64,000 bases of DNA from Desulfotignum sp. (lineage in GTDB: Bacteria > Desulfobacterota > Desulfobacteria > Desulfobacterales > Desulfobacteraceae), in assembly GCA_011390335.1 (NCBI GenBank), contig JAABSO010000022.1:1-64000 (forward strand), in the 5' to 3' direction. A program made the translations under genes and the position numbers. Shown here piece after piece: positions 43,098-51,813 of this stretch; positions within the stretch are counted from its first letter, which is position 1, and every line of letters begins with the position of its first letter. The notes under the pieces were generated by a model that did no database searches, was not told the origin of the DNA, and was given only the letters and a program-made list of their open reading frames with translations.

Positions 43098-44657
43098 ATG
43101 ACTGCAAAATCGCATGAAAAAGAGCTGGAAAGGCTGAAAAATCTTCAGCAAAAGGCATTGATGGGGGGCGGTGAAAAATCCGTGGACCGCCACCATGCTG
43201 CCGGAAAACTGACGGCCAGAGAACGGCTGGGTATGTTGTTTGATGCAGACAGCTTTGTTGAACTCAATGACCTGGCGGAAAGCCAGTGCATGGAATTTGG
43301 CATGGAGAAACGCAAGGTGCCCGGAGACGGCGTGGTGATCGGATATGGCAATGTCGACGGACGGCTGGTGTTTGCCTATGCCCAGGATGTTACGGTTCTG
43401 GGGGGGTCTGTGGGCACGATCCACGGCCGGAAAATCTGCCGGATCATGGATGAAGCCCTGAAAGTCAAAGCCCCGGTGGTGGGGCTGTTTGATTCCGGCG
43501 GGGGCCGGCTCCATGAGGGTTTTTTTGCCTCAAAAGGGGTGGCAGGCATGTTTTTCAGAAACACGGCCGCATCCGGGGTGATTCCCCAGATATCCTGTAT
43601 CATGGGCCCCTGTGCCGGGGTGTCTGTCTATTCCCCGGCATTGACCGATTTTATCGTGATGATTGAAAAACAGAGCCAGATGGTGATCACCGGCCCCAAG
43701 GTGATCCATGATGTCACAGGAGAAAAAGTGACCCTTGAGGAGCTGGGCGGGGCGGACATACACAGCAGGATAACCGGACAGGCCCATTTTGTTGCACAGT
43801 CTGAAGAACAAAGTATCAGCCTCATCCGGTATCTGCTCAGCTTTCTGCCGGAAAACCATGAACAGGTCCCCCCTGCATTTCCCTGTGATGATGATGCGGC
43901 ACGCGAAAATCCGACACTCACCGATATCGTACCGGCTGATTTTAAAAAAGCCTATGACATGCACAAGGTGGTAAAAGAGATTGTGGACAACCATGCATTT
44001 TTGGAGGTCCTGCCGGAATTTGCCCGCAATATCATCACCGGATTTGCCCGCATGGACGGAAACACCGTGGGCATTGTGGCCAACCAGCCACAGGTCATGG
44101 CCGGGTGCCTGGATTACCAGTCAGCAGACAAGGCAGCCCGGTTCATCCGGTTCTGTGACTGTTTTAACATCCCGCTGGTGAACCTGGTGGATGTGCCGGG
44201 ATATTTTCCCGGGGTAAAACAGGAATATGCCGGCATTATCCGGCACGGGGCCAAAATGCTGTATGCCTATGCAGAAGCCACCGTGCCCAAGATCACACTG
44301 GCTTTGCGGAAAGAATACGGCGGGGCGGTCATGGCCATGTGCTGCGCCGGTATGGGGGTGGATCTGATGATGGCCTGGCCTGTGGCCCAGCTGGTGGTGC
44401 TGGACACTAACGCTGCCATTAATATCATCTACCGCAAAGAGATCCAGGAAGCGGATAATCCGAAAGATTTCAAGGACAAAAAGATTCAGGAATATAATTT
44501 TCGGTATTCCAACCCATTTCATGCCGCCTCCAACATGCTGGTGGACAGAATTATTGCACCATCAGAAACCAGAAGCCAGATCATAAAGGGCCTGGCCATG
44601 CTCAAAAACAAAAAACGGCCTGCACCTTTCCGGCGGCATGGAAATATTCCCTTATAA
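43098..44657 (+). CDS. Acyl-CoA carboxylase/decarboxylase beta (carboxyltransferase) subunit
   Basis: 519 residues from ATG 43098. The crotonase-like double domain of PccB/MmdA proteins is present, with GPCAGVSVYSPALTDFIVM for acyl-CoA binding and a second set (KEYGGAVMAMCCAGMGVD) for carboxyl-biotin. It moves a carboxyl group between an acyl-CoA and biotin, in carboxylation or decarboxylation. No biotin carrier or sodium-pump subunit lies in the window. In the proposed indoleacetate pathway it would decarboxylate 2-aminobenzylmalonyl-CoA (inference). A GntR-type operator-promoter lies about 190 bases upstream. Confidence 0.85.
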   Translation: MTAKSHEKELERLKNLQQKALMGGGEKSVDRHHAAGKLTARERLGMLFDADSFVELNDLAESQCMEFGMEKRKVPGDGVVIGYGNVDGRLVFAYAQDVTVLGGSVGTIHGRKICRIMDEALKVKAPVVGLFDSGGGRLHEGFFASKGVAGMFFRNTAASGVIPQISCIMGPCAGVSVYSPALTDFIVMIEKQSQMVITGPKVIHDVTGEKVTLEELGGADIHSRITGQAHFVAQSEEQSISLIRYLLSFLPENHEQVPPAFPCDDDAARENPTLTDIVPADFKKAYDMHKVVKEIVDNHAFLEVLPEFARNIITGFARMDGNTVGIVANQPQVMAGCLDYQSADKAARFIRFCDCFNIPLVNLVDVPGYFPGVKQEYAGIIRHGAKMLYAYAEATVPKITLALRKEYGGAVMAMCCAGMGVDLMMAWPVAQLVVLDTNAAINIIYRKEIQEADNPKDFKDKKIQEYNFRYSNPFHAASNMLVDRIIAPSETRSQIIKGLAMLKNKKRPAPFRRHGNIPL

Positions 44658-44768
44658 TTGCCATGGCCCGGAATGAAAGAAAATAGTACAGGTCCGGTAA
44701 AATGGGGGAGTGCAGGAATATGATACAGGCAATGATATAAAACACGGTATGGACAAGGAGACGGATCA

Positions 44769-45914
44769 GTGGATTTTTTATTGTCAAAAGAGCAGCAGTC
44801 AATTCAGAAAGCAGCCAGGGAGTTCGCCAAAGGGGAACTGGCACCGGTGGGCCGTGAACTGGACCTGACGGAAACCTACCCGGAAGATATCGTAAGCAAA
44901 GCAAAGGAACTGGGCCTTATCGGGCTGTTTGTCCCGGAAAAATTCGGGGGTCCCGGACTGGGATATCTGGAGCAGGCCATTGTGTTGGAAGAGCTGTGGA
45001 AGGTGGATCCCGGCATCAGCCAGCAGCTGTGCTCCCTGACTTTCGGGGCGGAAGAGTTTTTGCTATTCGGCACCGATGAACAGGGCAAACGGTTTTTAGA
45101 CCCCATATTCAACGGGGACGGGGTCATGGGCTTTGCCATCACCGAACCGGATGCCGGATCCGACACCCTGTCCGCCGCCACCACTGCGGTAAAAGAGGGC
45201 AGTGAATGGGTGCTCAACGGCTCCAAGGTGATGATCGGCAACGGCACCAAAGGCACCTTTCTGCTCATCTTCTGCCTGACAGACCCGGACAACGCCTCCC
45301 GGTCGAAACGCCACAGCATCATTGCCGTGGAAACCGACCGAAAAGGCTACAAGGCAGAGCCCATGCACGGGAAAATGGGGCTGCGCTGCTCGGACACGGC
45401 AGCGGTGTACCTGAACAATGTCCGGGTGCCGGAAAACAATCTCATTGGCACTCCGGGCAACGGGTTTCATCAGCTCATGGCCTTTTTTGACCGCAGCCGG
45501 GCCTATGTTTCCGCCCATGGGGTGGGACTGGCCCAGGGAGCCCTGGACATGGCGGTGAAGCACGTAAAGGGCAGAAAACAGTTCGGCAGACCCATCGGCA
45601 GTTTCCAAGGGGTGCAGTTCAAGATTGCGGACATGGCCGTGAAGATCGAACTGGCCAGAAACATCATGTACAAGGCAGCCTGGCTTCTGGACAACGGCAC
45701 GCCGGACACCCATGTGACAGCCATGGCCAAGCTGTATGCATCCCGCATCGCCGTGGAAGTGGTGGATGAGGCATTGCAGCTCCATGGCGGATACGGGTAT
45801 TTTGACGACTATGATATTGAGCGTTTTTACCGGGCAGCCAAGGTGCTGGAGATCTACGAAGGGGCCAAGGAGATCGAAAAAATGATCATCGGCCGCACCA
45901 TAGTGGGCCGGTAA
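44769..45914 (+). CDS. Acyl-CoA dehydrogenase
   Basis: 381 residues from GTG 44769 with AAGGAG upstream. FAD-binding segments (GFAITEPDAGSDTLS, RKQFGRPIGSFQGVQF) and the catalytic base Glu364 in IYEGAKEIEKM are visible, as in short-chain acyl-CoA dehydrogenases. It oxidises an acyl-CoA to the 2-enoyl-CoA and passes electrons to ETF. It lies 111 bases after the carboxylase gene. In the proposed pathway it would oxidise 3-(2-aminophenyl)propionyl-CoA to 2-aminocinnamoyl-CoA (inference). The substrate cannot be read from sequence alone. Confidence 0.88.
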   Translation: MDFLLSKEQQSIQKAAREFAKGELAPVGRELDLTETYPEDIVSKAKELGLIGLFVPEKFGGPGLGYLEQAIVLEELWKVDPGISQQLCSLTFGAEEFLLFGTDEQGKRFLDPIFNGDGVMGFAITEPDAGSDTLSAATTAVKEGSEWVLNGSKVMIGNGTKGTFLLIFCLTDPDNASRSKRHSIIAVETDRKGYKAEPMHGKMGLRCSDTAAVYLNNVRVPENNLIGTPGNGFHQLMAFFDRSRAYVSAHGVGLAQGALDMAVKHVKGRKQFGRPIGSFQGVQFKIADMAVKIELARNIMYKAAWLLDNGTPDTHVTAMAKLYASRIAVEVVDEALQLHGGYGYFDDYDIERFYRAAKVLEIYEGAKEIEKMIIGRTIVGR

Positions 45915-45946
45915 AATGTGGACCGGTAAAGGTGCTGCATTTGCGC

Positions 45947-45977
45947 TTGACAGGGGTAAATTGTATACTGTATACAT
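45947..45977 (+). promoter_or_regulatory. GntR-type operator overlapping a promoter (iorA)
   Basis: TTGACA (45947-45952), 8 bases, then the palindrome TTGTATACTGTATACAT (45961-45977); TATACA (45971-45976) is the -10 candidate with an 18-base spacer. The spacing and palindrome match those at 42887-42918. A bound regulator would cover the spacer and -10 box and block transcription. Confidence 0.7.
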
Positions 45978-45999
45978 CGAATAAATCGCGAGGACTTTT

Positions 46000-47862
46000 A
46001 TGAAACAAGCATTTTTACTGGGAAACGGCGCCATGGCCTTAGGGCTTCTGGAAGCAGGGTGCCAGGTGCTGACCTCCTATCCCGGCACCCCGAGTTCGGA
46101 AATTTTGCCGGAAACCGTGCGGTTTGCAAAGGCAGCAGACCTGAACACTGTCATTGAATGGTCGGTGAACGAAAAAGTGGCCTTTGACAATGCCTTTGCC
46201 GCTGCCATTTCCGGAAAACGGGCTGCCTGCTGCATGAAGATGGTGGGGTTGAACGTGGCAGCGGATTCCTTTATGTCTGCCGCCTATATCGGCAACATCG
46301 GGGGGCTGGTGGTGATCTCATGCGATGATCCGGGGCCCCATTCCTCCCAGACTGAACAGGATTCGCGGTTTATGGCGCGCATCGCCAAGGTGCCGGTGCT
46401 GGACCCGGCCAGTCCCCAGGAAGCCCGGGCCATGATCAAGACAGCGTTCGAGATTTCCGAAGAGTTCCAGGTGCCGGTGATGGTGCGGCCGGCCATCCGT
46501 ATTTGCCACGCCCGGCAAAATATTTCTTATGAAGAATTGAAAAGCAACCTGACCCCGGCTGTTTTTAAAAGAGAGCCCACCAGGTGGGCGTCCACCCCGA
46601 AATTCCGGTTTCTCCAACACAAGGCCCTCAATGAAAAACATCTGAAAATTGCAGAAAAATTCAACACCCTGGTTCCCTACAACCGGCACACCATCCAGCC
46701 GGAACAGTCATTTGCGCTGGGCATTGTGGTTGGCGGCGTGCCCTCGGCCGTGGTGAGTGATCTGTGTGCAGAATTCAACAGAACCGATATCCCGCTGCTC
46801 AAATTGGGGGCGCCATATCCTTTTCCTGAAGGATTGGCCAGCCAGTTCATGGATGCCTGTGACCGGGTACTGGTTATTGAAGAAACTGACACAGTCATCG
46901 AATATATGCTGCGAGACAGGCACAAAACCTGGGGACGGCTCACCGGCCATGTGCCCATGGAAGGAGAACTGGTACCGGAAAAAATTGAATCAATTCTGAA
47001 CCAGGCCCTGGTTGAAAGCAGTCTGCCGCCTTTGTCCGATACTGACAGCACAAAGGCCGGATTTGCCCTGGCAGCATCTTTGGACCTGCCCATCCGCAAA
47101 CCCACCCTGTGTCCGGGCTGTCCGCACAGGGCATCCTTTTACGCCATCCGCAAGGCGGTTCCCAAAGCCATCTATCCCTCGGACATCGGGTGCTATACCC
47201 TGGGGTCCAACCTGGGAGGCGTGGACACGGTACTGGACATGGGAGCGGGCATCACCCTGGCCTCGGGCTTCTGGCATGCCTTTCATCAGGATGGGGAAGA
47301 TAAACCCATCGTCGCCACCATGGGGGATTCCACCTTTTTCCATTCCGGCACCACAGGACTTATCAATGCGGTGTACAATGACGCCCGGTTTGTCCTGGTG
47401 ATTCTGGACAACGGTATCACCGCCATGACCGGCATGCAGCCGGCCATCACCCAGGGTTTGCGGGTGGACGGCAGAAAAGGCAATGCCATTGCCTTAGAGA
47501 CCATTGTCAAGGGCTGCGGCGTCGATTATATCCAGGTGGTGGATCCCTATGATATCGACCACACCATTGATGAGATCAAAAAAGCCCATGCATGGGCCCT
47601 GTCCCCGGAAGGGGGCATTGCCGTAATTATTTCCCGGCACCCCTGTGTCATCGGGCTGCGGGACCAGGCCCTGCCGGAAATTTTTGAGGTTGAGATTACA
47701 GATGAGTGTGATGACTGCGGCCTGTGCCACCTGCGGTTTGAATGCCCGGCCATGGTGAGAAATTCTGAAAAGAAAAAAACCGAAATCAATCCGGTGCTGT
47801 GTTCCGGGTGCGGGGTGTGCCTGCACATCTGTCCCAAACATGCGGTGCAGACCGTTTCATAA
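46000..47862 (+). CDS. iorA: Indolepyruvate:ferredoxin oxidoreductase, alpha subunit
   Basis: 620 residues. The pyruvate-ferredoxin-type N-terminal domain starts with GNGAMALGLLEAGCQVLTSY and PGTPSSEI. The TPP-binding domain (about 360-520) has LCPGCPHRASFYAI and GDSTFFHSGTTG. The C-terminal ferredoxin part (about 565-618) carries CDDCGLCHLRFECP and CSGCGVCLHICP for two [4Fe-4S] clusters. It converts arylpyruvates such as indolepyruvate, with CoA and ferredoxin, to aryl-acetyl-CoA and CO2. In this cluster it would feed tryptophan carbon into indoleacetate degradation. Regulated by the operator just upstream. Confidence 0.92.
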   Translation: MKQAFLLGNGAMALGLLEAGCQVLTSYPGTPSSEILPETVRFAKAADLNTVIEWSVNEKVAFDNAFAAAISGKRAACCMKMVGLNVAADSFMSAAYIGNIGGLVVISCDDPGPHSSQTEQDSRFMARIAKVPVLDPASPQEARAMIKTAFEISEEFQVPVMVRPAIRICHARQNISYEELKSNLTPAVFKREPTRWASTPKFRFLQHKALNEKHLKIAEKFNTLVPYNRHTIQPEQSFALGIVVGGVPSAVVSDLCAEFNRTDIPLLKLGAPYPFPEGLASQFMDACDRVLVIEETDTVIEYMLRDRHKTWGRLTGHVPMEGELVPEKIESILNQALVESSLPPLSDTDSTKAGFALAASLDLPIRKPTLCPGCPHRASFYAIRKAVPKAIYPSDIGCYTLGSNLGGVDTVLDMGAGITLASGFWHAFHQDGEDKPIVATMGDSTFFHSGTTGLINAVYNDARFVLVILDNGITAMTGMQPAITQGLRVDGRKGNAIALETIVKGCGVDYIQVVDPYDIDHTIDEIKKAHAWALSPEGGIAVIISRHPCVIGLRDQALPEIFEVEITDECDDCGLCHLRFECPAMVRNSEKKKTEINPVLCSGCGVCLHICPKHAVQTVS

Positions 47863-47872
47863 AGGAGAGGAT

Positions 47873-48436
47873 ATGAAAACCTGTAATTTTGTATTGAGCG
47901 GCCTGGGGGGGCAGGGCATATTGTTCATGACCAAAATCTTTGCCCAGACCGCCCTGAACAAGGGATACAATATCCTGGGGGCGGAAACCCACGGCATGGC
48001 ACAGAGAGGCGGATCTGTGGTGTCCCATCTCAAGATCGGAGATGCCGGATCCAGCCTGATCCGGGCCGGGGCAGGAGATTTTCTCATCTCCATGGATGAA
48101 GCGGAAGCCTACCGGTACCTGCCCTGGGTGCGGCCCGGGGGCATGGTCTTTGCCAACGCCTCTGCACACGGGTTTCCCGATGACCGGGTTGTGCCGTATC
48201 TGACAGAACACAAGATCACAGCCTTTGCCATGGAAGCCGGCAAAACTGCACTGGAAAACGGAGCACCCCGGTCCACCAACCTGGCCATGGTGGCGTTTTT
48301 TTCCGCCTTCGGCCAGGGACCCCTGGATGCGGATGCCCTGCGGCAGACTGTGGCATCGGTAAGCCCGGATCCGGTCAAACAGGTCAACCTGAAAATATTT
48401 GATGTCTGTCATGAACAAGGGAAAAAACTGTGCTGA
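47873..48436 (+). CDS. iorB: Indolepyruvate:ferredoxin oxidoreductase, beta subunit
   Basis: 187 residues from ATG 47873 (AAAGGAGAG upstream). It has the gamma-type 2-oxoacid oxidoreductase domain, with LSGLGGQGILFMTKIFAQTA and THGMAQRGGSVVSHLKIG, which is typical of IorB. It binds CoA and completes the IorAB enzyme. It follows iorA by ten bases and is cotranscribed. Length agrees with the family (about 190-200 residues). Confidence 0.92.
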   Translation: MKTCNFVLSGLGGQGILFMTKIFAQTALNKGYNILGAETHGMAQRGGSVVSHLKIGDAGSSLIRAGAGDFLISMDEAEAYRYLPWVRPGGMVFANASAHGFPDDRVVPYLTEHKITAFAMEAGKTALENGAPRSTNLAMVAFFSAFGQGPLDADALRQTVASVSPDPVKQVNLKIFDVCHEQGKKLC

Positions 48437-48447
48437 AAGGAGCGCCC

Positions 48448-49638
48448 ATGGAATTGTTTAACAACCTGACTGTATTGTCCCTGGAACAGGCCACGGTGGC
48501 CCCGTATCTGACTTTTCGCCTGGCCCAGGACGGCATGCAGGTGATCCGCCTGGAACATCCGGTGTATGGGGACCCCAACCGGTTCATCGGCGAAAAGGTC
48601 ATGGATGAGGACCGCATGAACGCCTATTATCTGTGCATCAATGCCGGAAAAAAAGCATTGACCCTGAACCTGGCCGAGCCCGAGGGCAAGCAGCTGCTCA
48701 AAGAATTGATCCAGAAGCTTTCTGTGGACATCTTCATTACCAACCAGCTGCCCAAAAATTATGAAAAACTGGGCATTGCCTATGAGATCATGAAGGAGAT
48801 CAAGCCGGACATCATCTGGCTGGGGGTCACGGGATTCGGCCCTGATTCCAATGAAGGGGCCTATGACCCCATTCTCCAGGCCCGGTCCGGACTCATGGAC
48901 CTCACAGGTGAGGCAGACGGCGATCCCCAGGTCGTCGGGATTCCTTTGCCGGATATGGGCACATCAGAGCATGGGTACGGCTTGCTCATGAAAGCCTTGT
49001 TCAAACGGGCCGTAACCGGAGAGGGCTCCCGCCTGGACCTCTCCATGTTTGAATCCTCGGTGTCCTGGCTCACCGTGCCCATTGCCTTAGGCAAAAGTTT
49101 CGGGACCCACATCACCCGCCGGGGCAACACCCATGAGTTTTTCTGCCCGGTGTCGGTGTACCAGACAAAAGACGGGTTTGTGTACCTGGCCGTGGGCAAC
49201 GACCGGCAGTGGGCCGCCATGACCTCTCAGGAGATCTTCAAGTCCCTGGACAAAGAGGCATACAAAAAAAACCAGGGCCGGATCAAGGATGTGGCCAACC
49301 TCAACCAAGCCATAAATCAGATCACCCGGCAGCACACCACCGCAGAGCTGGTTGATCTGTTCACCGCCATCACCGTGCCCATCTCCCCCATCAAAGGAGT
49401 GGAGGAGGTGACGAAGGATCCCCGGGTGCAAAAACGGCTGCTGTCATCAAAAGATGCAGCCACCGGCATTGCTCTGACCCTGGCCCCGCCCCCGAACATG
49501 ACCCCGTTTCTGGAAGACTGCAACCAAACCCTGACCTTTCCTCCGCGGTTCGGGGAGCACAACCAGGAGATCTACCAGGACCGGCTGGGATATGCGGCTG
49601 ATACTCTGGCACAATTCAGAGAAAAGGGAATTGTTTGA
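48448..49638 (+). CDS. CoA-transferase family III (CaiB/BaiF type)
   Basis: 396 residues from ATG 48448, with AAAGGAG upstream. The catalytic Asp169 lies in IPLPDMGTSEHG, the same position as in formyl-CoA transferase. Family III enzymes move CoA between carboxylic acids through an aspartyl-CoA intermediate. In anaerobic indoleacetate metabolism an enzyme of this family makes the CoA ester of 2-aminophenylsuccinate, with succinyl-CoA or a similar donor (role of IaaL in Aromatoleum). The next gene, the regulator, overlaps its end by four bases. Confidence 0.88.
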   Translation: MELFNNLTVLSLEQATVAPYLTFRLAQDGMQVIRLEHPVYGDPNRFIGEKVMDEDRMNAYYLCINAGKKALTLNLAEPEGKQLLKELIQKLSVDIFITNQLPKNYEKLGIAYEIMKEIKPDIIWLGVTGFGPDSNEGAYDPILQARSGLMDLTGEADGDPQVVGIPLPDMGTSEHGYGLLMKALFKRAVTGEGSRLDLSMFESSVSWLTVPIALGKSFGTHITRRGNTHEFFCPVSVYQTKDGFVYLAVGNDRQWAAMTSQEIFKSLDKEAYKKNQGRIKDVANLNQAINQITRQHTTAELVDLFTAITVPISPIKGVEEVTKDPRVQKRLLSSKDAATGIALTLAPPPNMTPFLEDCNQTLTFPPRFGEHNQEIYQDRLGYAADTLAQFREKGIV

Positions 49639-50324
49639 AACAGATGAAACTTAATGCTATAGCAGAACGAAAATCTCTGGGACAGGATGTATATGACCAC
49701 CTGAAACAGGCCATTATTGACCAGGATATTGCGCCCGGTGCACGACTGGTGGAAAGCCGCATGGCCCAAATGCTGGGTATCAGCCGTACCCCTTTGCGGG
49801 AGGCATTGCACAAACTGGAGCGGGAGGACTGGATCGAAAAAATTCCTTCCGGCGGGTTCAAGGTGGTGGCGCTTACCCGTGAAGACATTGAAGAAACATT
49901 CGGTATAAGGGCCGTGCTGGAGGCGTATGCAGCCCGTCTGGCCGCACAGAAACACAAGCCTGCTGATCTGGTTCCCCTGGAAAAGGCCATGAAAAAGTTC
50001 CAGGACTGTCTGGCTAAAAAACAGACAGTTTTTCTGCCGGACATCAACACAGAGTTTCATGACCTTTTGTATGCCATGAGTGACAGCCCCCGGCTCATCA
50101 AGATGATCAACCAGCTGAGGGCCCAAATTTCCCGGTTCAGGCAGATCATTCTCAAGCAGGAGACCTATGCCGCTGCCTCTTGCCAGGACCATATCGACAT
50201 GCTGGCGGCCATGCGCAACCGGGATGAAGACCGGGTGGAAACCCTGGTGCGTGACCATATCCTCAAGGGAAAGCAGGCGGTGATGAACCGGCTCAAGGAG
50301 GAAGATGCCAGAAAAAGTGCCTGA
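49635..50324 (+). CDS. GntR-family regulator, FCD type (probable regulator of this cluster)
   Basis: 229 residues from TTG 49635 (AAGGGA five bases upstream) or 226 from ATG 49644. The winged-helix domain includes ESRMAQMLGISRTPLREALH, and the FCD domain carries the usual ligand-site residues (DINTEFHDLLYAMSD, CQDHIDMLAAM). It overlaps the CoA-transferase stop and the MeaB start (20 bases), so it is inside the operon. Palindromes of the form TTGTATACNGTAYACA at two promoters of the cluster are its likely targets. The ligand may be an intermediate such as an acyl-CoA (inference). Confidence 0.87.
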   Translation: MKQMKLNAIAERKSLGQDVYDHLKQAIIDQDIAPGARLVESRMAQMLGISRTPLREALHKLEREDWIEKIPSGGFKVVALTREDIEETFGIRAVLEAYAARLAAQKHKPADLVPLEKAMKKFQDCLAKKQTVFLPDINTEFHDLLYAMSDSPRLIKMINQLRAQISRFRQIILKQETYAAASCQDHIDMLAAMRNRDEDRVETLVRDHILKGKQAVMNRLKEEDARKSA

Positions 50325-51324
50325 CATACAGCCTGATCCGCCGGTACAAATCCAGCAGATCCTGGATGGAGATGTGATGGCAGGGGCCAGACTGATCCGG
50401 TGCATTGAAGCGGGTGATCCCGCAGCTGCAAAGATGTTGGGACAGCTGTATCCCCATGCAGGAAATGCGTTTGTTATCGGCATTACCGGCCCACCCGGTG
50501 CCGGCAAATCCACCTTGATCAGCGCCCTGATCACCATGTTCCGCAAAAAGAATTTTACCGTGGGGGTGGTTGCCGTGGATCCGTCCTCCCATAAGACCGG
50601 CGGGGCAGTGCTGGGGGACCGGGTGCGCATGCAGGCCCATGCAGGAGACAAAGGGGTGTTTATCCGGTCCATGGCAGCACGGGGTGCAGCCGGCGGCCTG
50701 GCCAGGGCTGCCCAAGATACCTGCCTGGTGCTGGATGCCATGGGGTATGACATCATAATTGTAGAACCGGTGGGATCGGGCCAGGCAGATCTGAAAATCA
50801 CCACCCTGGTGCACAGCCTGGGACTGGTGGCCATCCCCGGGACCGGGGACGGCATTCAGGCGGTGAAAGCCGGTCTGTTGGAGGCTGCGGATATTTTCAT
50901 TGTCAACAAGGACGACCTGCCCGGTGCCGGGTCAGAAATGATGACCCTGGAGCATCTGGTCCAGCAGCGGACCCTGGAACCCGACACCTGGCATCCGCCG
51001 GTAGCGAGTACCTGTGCAAGAACCGGAGAAGGCGTAGAACAGCTGGCAGACCTGTTTTTAGACCACCGGCAGTTCATGAAGGACAACCAGGTGCTGGAAA
51101 AAATACAGACCGCCCAGGCCGGGGACTATTTTACCATCCTGGTGCGGCAGATGGTGATGGACCGGATCGACCCATGGATTGACAGGCAGGTGGGGGCATT
51201 TCTGGATACAGCGGCACAGCAGGCAGAGGTGGCGGCAGATCCGTACCGGGCGGCCCGGGAGCTGGCAGACCGCCTGACCCGGTCTCTGGGGGAGCCTGGC
51301 AGTGTGGACCGGGAGGGGGAGTGA
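50305..51324 (+). CDS. meaB: Methylmalonyl-CoA mutase-associated GTPase MeaB/ArgK
   Basis: 339 residues. Walker A is GPPGAGKST (62-70) with AVDPSSHKTGGAVLGDRVRM as the G2/G3 region and NKDD as the base-specific motif. MeaB escorts adenosylcobalamin into B12-dependent acyl-CoA mutases and protects them from inactivation. It is encoded directly before the two mutase genes, so its partner is that mutase. GGAGGAAG precedes the ATG, which lies inside the end of the regulator gene. Confidence 0.92.
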   Translation: MPEKVPDIQPDPPVQIQQILDGDVMAGARLIRCIEAGDPAAAKMLGQLYPHAGNAFVIGITGPPGAGKSTLISALITMFRKKNFTVGVVAVDPSSHKTGGAVLGDRVRMQAHAGDKGVFIRSMAARGAAGGLARAAQDTCLVLDAMGYDIIIVEPVGSGQADLKITTLVHSLGLVAIPGTGDGIQAVKAGLLEAADIFIVNKDDLPGAGSEMMTLEHLVQQRTLEPDTWHPPVASTCARTGEGVEQLADLFLDHRQFMKDNQVLEKIQTAQAGDYFTILVRQMVMDRIDPWIDRQVGAFLDTAAQQAEVAADPYRAARELADRLTRSLGEPGSVDREGE

Positions 51325-51364
51325 ATTTTTTGACCGGCAACATAAGGAAAGGAAACCAAGGCGT

Positions 51365-51763
51365 ATGGAAACAGTAAACAAGATTCGGGTGCTGGTGGCC
51401 AAGCCGGGCCTGGACGGCCATGACAAGGGGGCCAAGATCGTGGCACTGGCCCTGCGGGATGCCGGCATGGAGGTGATCTATTCCGGGCTTCACCAGACAC
51501 TGGACCAGATCATGTCCACTGCGGTGCAGGAATCGGTGGATGTGATCGGGCTGTCCATCATGTCCGGGGCACACCTGCCCATTTGTGAAAAACTGACCGC
51601 CATGATCAAAGAACAGGGGCTCGACAATGTGCACCTGGTGGTGGGCGGAGTGATCCCTAACCAGGATGTCCAGGTTCTCAGAAAGATGGGGGTGGCGGCC
51701 GTGTTTCCCGGCGGCACCTCTTTTGACACCATTGTGTCGGGCATCAATGGGTTGTTCCAATAG
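51365..51763 (+). CDS. Acyl-CoA mutase, cobalamin-binding subunit
   Basis: 132 residues from ATG 51365. It is a B12-binding domain with the DxHxxG motif as Asp17, His19 and Gly22 (AKPGLDGHDKGAK); His19 would be the lower cobalt ligand. A later GLSIMSG and VVGGVIP complete the family pattern. It lies 50 bases before the catalytic subunit gene. Separate small B12 subunits are also known from isobutyryl-CoA mutase and 2-hydroxyisobutyryl-CoA mutase, but the active-site residues of its partner are of the methylmalonyl type. Confidence 0.9.
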   Translation: METVNKIRVLVAKPGLDGHDKGAKIVALALRDAGMEVIYSGLHQTLDQIMSTAVQESVDVIGLSIMSGAHLPICEKLTAMIKEQGLDNVHLVVGGVIPNQDVQVLRKMGVAAVFPGGTSFDTIVSGINGLFQ

Positions 51764-51813
51764 CAGACCGGCACCTTTAGCAGACAGGTGAAGGTTTCAT
51801 AAGGGAGTATAAT

